Assembly: GCA_029706075.1 (NCBI GenBank)
Contig: JAINUG010000178.1
Coordinates: forward strand, 1,900,130 to 1,964,129
Direction of reading: 5' to 3'
DNA length: 64,000 bases
Source: Aldrovandia affinis
Lineage: Eukaryota; Chordata; Actinopteri; Notacanthiformes; Halosauridae
Part shown: in pieces, positions 44,501-54,500 of the stretch
Layout: the number at the start of each line of letters is the position of its first letter
Position numbering within the stretch: the stretch's first letter is position 1
Notes under the pieces: model-generated
The model's database searches: none
The model's input: the letters and a program-made list of their open reading frames with translations, nothing else
Told to the model about the DNA's origin: nothing
Program-made: the position numbers and the translations under genes

Positions 44501-46541
44501 CTCACACACACACACACACTCTCACACACACACTCACACACACTTAATAAATACACACACACACACACACAGCCACTTTGATGGAGCTGGGACATGTCCA
44601 TTGTGGAACTGTGCCTCCTTGTGTGATGGGCTCCACATTATTATCCCACACAAGCCCTGAATTCCAGGAAGCCCAGGGGGCGCAAGGCCCGTGGGAGCAT
44701 TCTGTGACTCAAACTTTTTGTTGTTCTCTTTTTCCTCTCTCATCTCTTCGCCTCTCCTCCTCTGCTTCCCTCTTCCATCCCTCTGTGTACCTCTCCTCTG
44801 ATCTCCTTCCCCGTCAGGCTGTTCCCGGTGCTCCCAGGAAATGGCCGGATCACGCAGAAGGACCTCGTAGTGGGGGGTTACCTCATACCTGCTGGGGTGA
44901 GGGCCACGATACAAGGCTTTAGGCCTCAAAGCCAGTATACAGAGTGTTAGGCTTCAGAGCCAGTATACAGGATAATGGGCCTCAGAGCCAGTACACAGAG
45001 TGTTGGTGTTGGGTTAATGTTGACTCATTACTGAAGGGGTTTTTGAAGGGCATGTTTTTGTTTAGCCAGAGCAAATAAGAATAAACCACATCCCACAACA
45101 CACGCAAGTCTGAGCTTTAAATGACACAACTGTGCTGTAAAGAGCAATATATGTGAAAATAAGGAAAATATTACTCATGAGGCCGCAGCGTAGCGTAGCA
45201 TTGTTTTGTTTCTCGGTGTTGGTTTGTGTCACAGCACATCAGGGTTGTGATTAAAAACACATGAAACATTTGGGGCTTGCCTCCGTCTCTGCCCGTCACA
45301 GACTCAGCTGGCTCTGTGTCACTACTCCACATCGCTGGACGAAGAAAACTTTCCTGGGGCCACGGAGTTCCAGCCGGAGCGCTGGGTTCGGAAGGATGCC
45401 ACCGACCGAGTCGACAACTTTGGCTCCATCCCCTTCGGCTACGGCATCCGCAGCTGCATCGGCCGCCGGATCGCTGAGCTGGAGATGCACCTGGCTCTCA
45501 CACAGGTACGCCTGCATCTCTGTGACTGTCACTCACACAGGTACACCTGCACCACTCTCTCTGACTCACACTCACACAGGTACACCTGCACCACACTCTC
45601 TCTGTGACTCTCACTCACACAGGTACACCTGCACCACACTCTCTCTGTGACTCTCACTCACACAGGTACACCTGCACCACACTCTCTCTGTGACTCTCAC
45701 TCACACAGGTACACCTGCACCACACTCTCTCTGTGACTCTCACTCACACAGGTACACCTGCACCACACTCTCTCTGTGACTCACACTCACACAGGTACAC
45801 CTGCACCACACTCTCTCTGTGACTCTCACTCACACAGGTACACCTGCACCACACTCTCTCTGTGACTCTCACTCACACAGGTACACCTGCACCACACTCT
45901 CTCTGTGACTCACACTCACACAGGTACACCTGCACCACTCTCTCTGTGACTCTCACTCACACTCACACAGGTACGCCTGCGTCTCTGTGATTCACACACT
46001 TACACCTGGTCTTTGCTTCTGTGACTCTCTCTCCCACTCACACAGGTACACCTGTATGTCTTTCCTTCTGGGTACATCACTGGGTAGGCTTGTTGTTATA
46101 TTGTGGAACTCAATCTCTCCTTGTAGAAAAGCATACCTGTGTTGAACAGGTGCTTTTTTGGGAACAATTTAATTTCTTTCTCAAAATGTCCTAGCTGGAG
46201 GAGCAACTCCACTATTCCACAAATAACACCAGAAGGAACATTGTTTTTTAAGGTCTGAATGCGAGTTTGAGTTTATTGAACAGTGGAAAGTCTGGGCAAA
46301 AGTGCAAAAAAAGGCAACATTAAGCTAAAGGAGCATTGGGAAGACAGCAAATTAGTAATTTATTGCGTGTATGGGGTAGTTTATGGTGTCGTATTGACTC
46401 TTTGCTGGTGTGGCTTTGTTACAGCTGATCCAGAACTTCCGTATCCAAGTGTCCCCGCTCACCCAGGTGGTTCGGCCCAAGACCCACGGGCTACTTACCC
46501 CCGGGGCTCCCATCAACGTCCAGTTTGTGGACCGGCTGTAG
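32791..46541 (+). CDS. CYP27C1: Cytochrome P450 27C1, retinoid 3,4-desaturase, complete, 9 exons
   Basis: Mitochondrial-type P450. In fish and amphibians CYP27C1 converts all-trans retinol (vitamin A1) to 3,4-didehydroretinol (A2), red-shifting visual pigments. Exons: 32791-33078, 36423-36613, 39672-39871, 41185-41394, 41609-41772, 44283-44449, 44818-44896, 45302-45505, 46425-46541. They total 1620 bp, 539 residues plus TAG, with phases consistent throughout. Visible signatures: I-helix AGVDTTSFT (residues 347-355), ExxR as ETLR (404-407), PERW (458-461) and heme loop [12 protein letters not shown] with Cys485 as thiolate ligand. The basic first 50 or so residues suit a mitochondrial presequence. 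ATG 32791 was chosen because the frame upstream offers only a GTG before a stop. CYP27A/B paralogues were considered, but the segments [14 protein letters not shown] and [18 protein letters not shown] and the adjacent BIN1 favour 27C1. Confidence 0.95.
33079..36422 (+). other. CYP27C1: CYP27C1 intron 1
   Basis: Bounded by CAG/GTAGGT and TTTTGCAG. Contains A runs at 33519-33547 and 36071-36094, and an L2-type tail (CGCTCTGGATAAGAGCATC) at about 36240. A GTGTTAACGGAC-type short repeat lies at 36293-36395 just before exon 2. Confidence 0.7.
36885..39003 (+). repeat. 2.1-kb minisatellite of two 28-bp unit types
   Basis: Unit A begins GGTGGTGTAAGGTGCAGC and unit B begins GTCAGAGTAGAGTGGTGC; both end GCAGAGATACAG or a near form. 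About 75 units fill most of CYP27C1 intron 2. In my reading every B is followed by an A or an A variant, while A runs vary from one to about eight. Rare variants occur near 36990 and 38510. Confidence 0.95.
39004..39100 (-). mobile_element. SINE head fragment, reverse orientation
   Basis: CCCACCTGAGACTCGAACCT and CCTAACCACTATGCTACACT are the reverse complement of the tRNA-like head of the type seen at 7222. It directly abuts the minisatellite. Confidence 0.6.
39127..39535 (+). mobile_element. 370-bp SINE family, copy 3, split by a hAT insertion
   Basis: The head GGCCTCCGATAGCATAGTGG is interrupted at 39154 and resumes after 39383 with CACCCGTATTGCCTGGTCC and the CCCAGGGGGAGGGGG block. The tail is truncated. 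Confidence 0.75.
39154..39375. mobile_element. Non-autonomous hAT element with 8-bp target duplication
   Basis: 222 bp with terminal inverted repeats CAGCGGTCCCCAACC and GGTTGGGGACCCCTG. It is flanked by identical GTCTAACG at 39146-39153 and 39376-39383. No transposase frame. Confidence 0.92.
39872..41184 (+). other. CYP27C1: CYP27C1 intron 3
   Basis: Contains an (AAT)n/(AT)n microsatellite at 40194-40240. Otherwise no feature recognised. Confidence 0.6.
42620..42860 (+). repeat. CYP27C1: ~30-bp G-rich minisatellite in CYP27C1 intron 5
   Basis: About seven units of TTGGCTCTGCTGTTGGGGGT plus GTGGGGATG or GTGGGGGTC. Diverged related units extend left to 42460. Confidence 0.9.
43622..44099. 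mobile_element. Foldback element with long terminal inverted repeats
   Basis: The ends GCCACCATATTGGCGCGGGC and the reverse complement of CACCAATATGGCGGCC match. Inner arm segments TGTCACTCGCTTAATTCTCA and AACTTGGCTTGTTA are mirrored on the right with few changes. The left arm has about 40 extra bases. Located in CYP27C1 intron 5; no open frame. Confidence 0.85.
44458..44573 (+). repeat. (CA)n microsatellite after the donor of CYP27C1 exon 6
   Basis: CA run with CTCT interruptions starting eight or so bases after the donor. Confidence 0.95.
45490..46000 (+). repeat. CYP27C1: 43-bp minisatellite carrying the donor of CYP27C1 exon 8
   Basis: The exon end and donor CTCACACAG/GTACGCCTGC recur about ten times as CTCACACAGGTACACCTGC, with a CACCACACTCTCTCTGTGAC spacer. 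Exon 8 ends at the first copy (45505). Confidence 0.9.
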
Positions 46542-48060
46542 AGCCCCCCCCCCCCTCTGCAGTGCTCCATCTAGTTGCCTGTTATACCCCTCACTGTGGA
46601 AGTAGGGGTGTCCGGCTTACCCCTCTATCTGTGGGATAGGGGCATCCGTTTTACCCCCGTCTCTGTGATAGGGCATCAATTTTACCCCTCAATCAGAGAT
46701 GGGGGCATCAGTTTTACCCCTCACTGTGGGATATGGCATCATTTTTTTAACCCCCTCTCTGTAGGACAGTGGTATGGGAATGACCTGTTGTGTTGGCTGT
46801 ACTGCATTTACCCCCTAATCTCACCCACACACTGCTTTGCCCCCCCCGCCCCGCCCCCTCCTGCACATGCAGGTTCTGCACTGGTGACCGGACAGCTGAA
46901 ACAGAGGAGGCAGAAAAACACAATGATCTTTAACCTGTTTCTGATTGTACTTAAAAAAAAAAAAAAAGAATTAGCCAATTTAAACGGGGATCACACACTT
47001 CAGCGCCCAATTGCTCCTTCACTTCCTCCCGTCTCACGCAGCGGCTATGCCCTTCACAAACTCAGTTTTGTTTTACGGCCAGAAAAGAGAAGAGAAACGT
47101 GGACTCAGCGTAGCACAGTGAAGAAGAGTCAGACACTGACGCGTGAGCCGTGTCGATGAAGAGCCGACGAGTTACAGGATGTTTTTAAAAAAACGTAACG
47201 GAAAGTGATCTGCCCCACACGGCCGGGGCTCGGATATGTCTAGACGACATTCTGTACGATGAACTTGGCACGATAGTTGAGTTTCATAGATATTGTATGT
47301 TTGTAATAACGATCTATTGATATGATAACTATTAGAATCACTATGACGTCCTAGATAGGACTGATCGGAGACTCCGCCATCCCACCCAAAGATATTAGCA
47401 GATGTAGTGCTCCGTGTTGTCGTTTTATTTTTTACAGGATTAGAATATGTATATTTGTATTAAACTGAAGTCTCCTTACATTTTGTAATCCATCTTTTGT
47501 GTTGATCTTCAGAGTACCAAATATGTCAAGCTCTTACGAGTTCACGTCGTCTTTTGAAACGCGCGCGCGTAGACACGCAAAGAACTCACAAAGAAATGTA
47601 TGTTAGTCGTTTCAAATTTAGATTAATTTCTAATGTAATCATGTATCTATTTTGATAAGTAGATGTAGATCCACTCTAATTGGCATGTAAGACACTGGAT
47701 GTATTATTTAGTGAGGTAAGTCATTACAGCTGCTCAGATGTACTGGTGGGAGAGACCAGATAATCAAAGACTTTCAGAGAAATGTATCTGTTTAAAGCTC
47801 TTCACAATGGCAGAAGAGAGGCCTATGTCCACAATTGTGTGTATGTATGTAATTGGAAGGGAAATGCATACAAATGCTGCAAAAGCTTTAGAATGTGATC
47901 TGAAGGAAACGTTTTTTTTTAAACTCTTAATTGAATTCACTCAGTCTAATTTAATTCACGTCATCACAGGTGACCCCATGACTAATCACATTTAGTCTCA
48001 TTGAACAGAGGGGGGGTGCACATGTTCATATGAAAATAAAAGTGCTTTGTAGAAACTTGC
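46542..48060 (+). other. CYP27C1: CYP27C1 3' untranslated region
   Basis: Follows the TAG stop. ATTAAA at 47459-47464 and AATAAA at 48035-48040 are candidate poly(A) signals; the second is followed by a T/GT-rich run at 48065-48090. A degenerate tandem repeat of units resembling 'TTACCCCTC...GGGATAGGGGCATC' occupies about 46580-46760. Confidence 0.5.
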
Positions 48061-49790
48061 AGGTGGTTTTTGTTTTTCTCTCTGTAAGCTCACAACTGAG
48101 GTCTCCAAAGGGAGGCAGACAGAAACACTTCAACGCTTCACGTAAAAACTGCTCAACTTCCTAAATATCACTGAAGAAAGTTAAGAATTAATCCGAGTCA
48201 TGCAAGAGCTTATTCATATACACGTGTCATAGGGGCCCAGTGTAGTTCCCTGGTCCTCTCAATATCACGCCTCATTTACCCCTCAACAAACACGTTTTCA
48301 AATTGTTCATTTTATCATCCCTCTCTTCAGTCTGTGCTGGAATGGAATTTTTTATTTTTCTTCTCCTGTTCTCATCAGTTCAGAAACAATTTCGGTTTTA
48401 AGGTCCTCCTTTGGGCACATGGATCAAGCCCTCCAGGTAAACGCTCAACTTGCAGAGGTGCAGCCACTGGGAACTACACAGACGGCACCGCTTCGACGCA
48501 ATCCCCTAGTGGTTAGACTCTGTTACTGCACCCCATTGTGCAGATGCACAGACAGACAACGCGAGATTGGAGTGCCCCCTGCTCACTTATAAATTGGTGC
48601 CGTCACAATTTATTCAAAGGCAAAGCAACAAAATCATTCAATTATAACCTTCGCTGTGGGCTCTCTTCGTAAAATGTTTTTTTCGAAGCCGTTACCGTAC
48701 CACTATCTGAAGCCACATATCTCAAGAAATAATTGATGCAATTATAGAGCAGAAGGTCATGCATGAATTAATACAGATAAAAATCGAATTATATATATTT
48801 TTAAAATAGCTATCTTCCACAGACAACAGTATAGCTGTACACAATGAAACGGTCTGAATTGTTGGCTGACAACTGATAGTAAACGGATAGTAAGTCAGAT
48901 AGTAAACATCTGGGAACTACACAGACGGCACGTTTGTGTAGTCATATCCGCTGGGGCTGCTATGTTGCGCGTGACATTTCAGACTAATCTCTGGTGCCCT
49001 ACACAAATCACAATGAAGCAGTTTGCCTTGTTTTGGAACATGTTATGGTCATAATATGTACCATATATGTTTACTGTGTTTATGGGTTTTTAAAAAATGG
49101 AAAGTTCATAACGACTCAGCATGCAGTCCAAACAACATTAAGAACATTGCCATGTCGGAGGGTGTTGGCAAACCGTCGTTTTGTGGTCTTTTGACGCAGA
49201 ATTGTTCGCCTGCTAATCTGTACAACCAATGCACGATTATCCCTTGCCACTGCTGTGTGGTTTCCCAAGTTAAAGAGGTTAGTCACCGGCAATTCCGTGC
49301 TTCGCGGGTATTTTAAAAGCAGGTGTCCATTTATTACCCCACGTGACAACGGACGTCACTCAAATGGTTGCTGTCCCTGGTGCTGAAGAGCGGTAACATT
49401 GTATAATTTCAGTGTAACAAGGTTACACAAATGTAACAATGTGTGCAGAATGTTTAAGCTCTTAATGTCACACGTTAGTCGTTTTTAGGTTTGGAGGATT
49501 TTTGCCGATATTTCGATTTTTATTCTCCCAAAGTATTCCCTTACACTGGCGATTCTTCAATTTCCCTAAACTGGACTGACAAAACAAACCGTGGTTTTGT
49601 TTTCAGAAAAGGTAACCTTAATTGTCCCATCTATCGAAAATGGCATGGTCTCTAAACACGGAACTGGGTTTTCGTTTCATTTTTCAGATGAACAAACGGG
49701 TGGATTATCTGTCACCGTTTCTGTTCCTTCGTCTGTCGACTAAAGTAATCGCACTTTCTCTGAGAGCAGATCTTACTGGGGTCAGAACAG

Positions 49791-49942
49791 GGGCCGTATG
49801 TACAAAGAAACTAAGAGTATGAGTGCTGAGCTAGGATCAGTTTAGCCTTTTAGCTCATAATGGATATGGTTAGGATATGGACAGGGGAAACCTGATCCTA
49901 GATCAGCACTCCTACTCTTAGAATCTTTGTACATACGGGCCC
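49791..49942. mobile_element. Palindromic MITE, 152 bp
   Basis: Starts GGGCCGTATGTACAAAG and ends with the reverse complement of GGGCCCGTATGTACAAAG. Arms of about 60 bp pair almost fully (AAGAGTATGAGTGCTGAGCT against AAGAGTAGGAGTGCTGATCT). No coding capacity. Confidence 0.9.
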
Positions 49943-50471
49943 AGATTTGCATTGGTTCGCATATTTCAACGTTGGGTATATTTGAAATATAGACGTTGAG
50001 ACTAAGCCCCTGGTACATAAATATAACGTCGTTATTGCTATGATTATGCTAAGACACAGATCCTAATACAAGGTAAATCATCCTTGGGTGCTCTTCGGGA
50101 GACCGAAGTGTAGGCTACTTATCTCCACGCACTGTTTTTACGCTCCGTAAGAGGTGGGCTTCTCTTTATTGTTGGCAGTGAGAACCCGTATTTGACAGCA
50201 CCACGGGTCTAATACGTAGTCCCTTCTCCAGCGTTATGTCAATAATATACTCTATTGCCACCTGCTGGACGAAAGCGACACATACACACTGTGGACAATC
50301 GCGCGACGTTACTCTGTGTACTATTACGCGTCGCTAACTGTAGGATATGAAAAATACAATTAAAATCTCAAACAATGAATGAGGGGGAAAACTAACTATA
50401 TAAGGAGGGTTACATCGACGAATGTGACGACCTATTTTTGTAGAAAATATTTCATGCACTTTTTATGGCGA

Positions 50472-50785
50472 ATGAAAATATGAAAATGCACTGTTCATTC
50501 TATATTGTGTTTTAAACACGATAGAGGGCCGCAGTGTATGTAGGTATTTGGCCCAACCAAATGTAGCGCGTGGTTGAAGCACATATCAGACACTGCGGCC
50601 CTCGTGCCCAGGGGGGGTTGAACAGCCCTGCTCTATTGTGTTAAAACACAATATAGAATGAGCAGTGCATTTTCATATTTTCTTTCGGTTTTTTTCTTTC
50701 AAAAGTGCATGTCTGCAGATATGTGCTTCAAGCACGCGCTACACCGGGTGGTTGGGGCAAATACCTGCATGCACTGCCGCCCCGA
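50472..50785. mobile_element. Compound inverted-repeat element (two interleaved inversions)
   Basis: Arm A 50472-50518 is inverted at 50638-50683. The core C between them (50525-50602, itself ended by GGGCCGCAGTGT and ACTGCGGCCC) is found again inverted at 50704-50785. The order is therefore A, C, inverted A, inverted C. Confidence 0.75.
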
Positions 50786-51566
50786 GGCTGAGCAGCTCTG
50801 CAACAGACACAACAATGTTCTTTCATTTTATGCCGAGAGCTTTTTTTGTTGGGTTTTTGAGTCATATTTTCCACATGATTGTCATGACCAATAATTAGCA
50901 ATATAACTATATGGTATTGCTGACAAAATAAATATAAGTATATAATATATAAGTATATAATAATTTCTGAACATGTACTTGAATATATAGCCAGCCCCAA
51001 TGTAAACATCCGAACACCTACAATACAAACAGAAAACTATTTCTACTACGTTGGCTTTGGACATGCACCCTGTGGTTTGCCGCTGCGTTCATGACGAACA
51101 CCATTCTGCGTCTTTAAGAGGCCATTAAACACGATGTACGAAAGCTGGGAAATTTGCTCCGTATTGGGCCGACTGCTCCGTCTTTTGATGCCGAGGGGGG
51201 GGGGGACAGTACCAATACTCATCGGGTCTGAACGCACATTTTACGGTCGAGTGTATTTACATCAAATTCTATTAAAGCAGATAAACATAATATTTACTTA
51301 ATTCCAAGTTTTCGAAAACAATAACGAATACCTACACCTTTAAGAGTCCACAGAAGCGGCGTAGAATGAGCTTGCTATAGGACCGGGTGATCGCCGTGTC
51401 CCTTTAAGACGATTCACCACCCCAGCTGAACATAGCACCAGAACACACGGTGCTCGCAGTAGCTACGTCCGTTGTCCCCCTCCTTTCGACGCTTTTTGCC
51501 TCTTCGTTATCATCTCACGTCCCATTTTTTATCTCATCTGCTTGTTGGAGCCTAAAAGGAGGCAAG

Positions 51567-54500
51567 ATGGCAGAAAAGGGAGTCACCGCTGGGAAACTGG
51601 CGAGCAATGTACAGAAGAAATTAACCCGAGCTCAAGAAAAGGTAAGGGGCGTGTAGATATTTTTAGGGGGATGGCGACGGGGATAGCTAAAGGTTGCTGT
51701 AGGGGCTTTTTTGAGTTCGTTCATTTTTTGGTGGTCGCGACAGGGCATCTTGTTTTTCCTTTTCCTAAATGCCAAAACAGTAGGATGCCTCTTTAGCCGC
51801 AATTCGTGTGTCCATGCAGGACAAACCCGTTATGACAGCGGGGGGACTGAGCGCTCATGCAGGAAGGGTAGAGATCTCCGCTACTATAAATAGCAAATAC
51901 ATTAGCTAGCTATAGAGCCAGATGGTGCGGCGGTACTAATCGATGTTTTCCATTTTCTTCCAGCAAGCCGATTCGTTTGTACTGCGCAATGATCAATCCG
52001 CGATGCGCCGTTGTAAATATTGTTCATAGCAAGCTAGGCTAGTAGGTGGGCTTTTATACGGCTAGCTGGCTTGCTATGAATTGAATGGCTGATTGTCAGC
52101 TCATGTGTTTTGATTCTCTGTGTTCAGGCGTATAACATACATTTTTGTCTGTTTTCTGACGTTAATCTAGCTGGATTTAGGGTTCCTTGTTCGTAACACA
52201 TGGGTTTTTTCGTGGACTCCATAGAGGCGTCCAATGTCATGGGAAGTATGAGTCCTGTCGCTAGAAGAGGATTTAGTATTTAATTTCCTGAGTGCGTGAT
52301 TTATTGGCACGGTTGTGAGAGTCCTGTGCGCCGTTTGTGGTTAACGTTGGCCGGCTAGCTACGCAGGTGTCGCAAGGTCCCAAACGCTTATCGCAGAACG
52401 AAGCGTTTAAGACGACAATAAGTCGAATGCGTGAAACCACCAGTCTTTTTCATCCTCTCCAACCGCCTATCTTCTGTACACACCGAGACCTGTGCCGCAG
52501 AGCAAATGCACGCGATTTCCTACATGGTTATCGCTTGGTATGACAGTTGTTAGCCCCATAGGGGATGTGATTCGGACATGATTCCCCTGCTGAGGTCGAT
52601 GGTAGGGGCTGCGGGTGTGCATGCCTCGGTCGGTCAGTATTTACACCGCCTTCATCTTGGTGAGCGAGGAAAGGCGTCCCGCACGTTTCAGCTGCTCTAC
52701 CCTATCTGGGCACGTTCGTATTTCCCCCATCCCTAATACTTTATACAGATGGACACTCGGCCAATCCTCTGAGCCTCTCGGTCTCCTCCACACTTAGCAG
52801 TCGGCGTATTTAGTCGAACCTACAAAGATGAACCGTGATTTCTTTTAATGAATTAATGCCGTAATTTAGGTACTACTCCTGTTATGCACAAGATGCACAA
52901 GTATATTTGTGAATATTGGGCTGCGTTTTGGGAGAGGGGTACAAATCTGCAGAATGGGGGAATGGGGGAACGCAGGAACACCCCCTCCTGAGCGTGGACA
53001 TAGGGGAAATCCTCCCCTCCCTTTCCCTTCCCTCCCCTCCCCTTTCCTTTTAAATGGCAGTCCGTGTCAATACTGCAGTGCAGAGAAGGCCCTGATGTGT
53101 GCGTGAAGCTGGTTTCTGTGTGTGTGTGTGTGTGTGTGTGAGTGTGACTCATCACAGTGGTTAGAGGGTTGACCAATGACTCTCCGGTAAAGACTGTGCA
53201 GTCGTCACGGATCCCCCTCCCCCCCGCGTTCACGGTTTGACGCAGTTAGAGGGAAGCCCTCAAGGTTGTTCAGGATTTCTCTCGTCTGCGGTCCCCTCTT
53301 ACACGCTCCTCCCCTTCCTGTACATGCTCCTCCCCTTCCTGTTCCCCAGACCCTTCCTCTGTGGCCTCGCAGTCTTCCTCATTTCCCCCACCCCCCTCTG
53401 CAGTGGGCCAACGCGTCTGCGGAAGCCCTATCGTGAGCTTGTACGACGGCCAGGTTTACACCAGTGTAACGGAGTTGCTTCTGCCTGTTGAGGATCCCAA
53501 CGCAACAAGAGACACGATTAGCCCGCGGAGCTAAAGACCCAAGTCCTCAGCCAAGGAAACGAATCATACTCTTACCGACTTCATTCTGTAGCGCACGCTG
53601 ACGTGTCAACGCACGTATCGGAGCTCCTCCGCTACACTAGCTTTGACCTGACACTTAATGATTTCAAATCCCCCACAGTGAGCAAAGTGAAATGGTTGAT
53701 TACATCGCATTCCACAATCTTGTCGAAATACTGCGTCGGCTGTATCAACAGCACCAAAACAATCTGGGGGGGTCGGGGCTGGATCTCTCTGGTGCCCTGC
53801 TCATCATCAAGATGTTTGGCCTCCTCACGATCTCCTCTTCAGACTGTAGGACGCCATGCCCGGAAGAAGACGGAACACAAACTCAAAGAGCTCCCCTTCC
53901 TCACCACGCGCACTGCGTGAATCACCAGCAGTGTTGCTCCAAATGAGACAGAATTAGGAACTTGGTGATTAGGCTCTTTTTAATTGGACTAATGAGTAAC
54001 GGGCTCTTTTTACGAGCGCTGTCACAGCGGAGGAATGTAAATGATGTGTTTTGTATTCCCCCCTCCGGTCATAGTGCGGAGCCTACCTCCTCACACTTTG
54101 ACCCCCACAGACCCCACAACCGGGATTCTGTGACCATTTGTGCACATAACTTCCCTCTTAAATTCCTCCATAAAATGACCTTAATTTGGTATGTGCAACG
54201 CACTACATTTCTGAATGCTTTTTCCGTATTCCGTATCGTATTCTTAAACCACGCTCGTTGCAATCTCCGCTGTCCATTCGGGAAAGCGTAGACAAGCACA
54301 AGCTCTCCTCTTCTTTTCACACCGCGATTAACAAGCTAAGATCGCAGACATGAGTCAGAGGAAGACATTTCATGTGCAGCTTTTACCGGCAGATTGTGGG
54401 CACCGAATTGACCAGCGGTATCACTGGTGTGAGACGAGACACGGACAACTTAGTCGACTAAATCCCTCCCTCCCTGGGCAACTCTACCAATTATGCGTTG

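Larger units (their letters stand above)
48061..51566. other. CYP27C1-BIN1 intergenic region and BIN1 5' end
   Basis: No gene recognised. CTGGGAACTACACAGACGGC occurs twice, at about 48468 and 48911. Inverted-repeat elements are listed separately. Confidence 0.5.
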
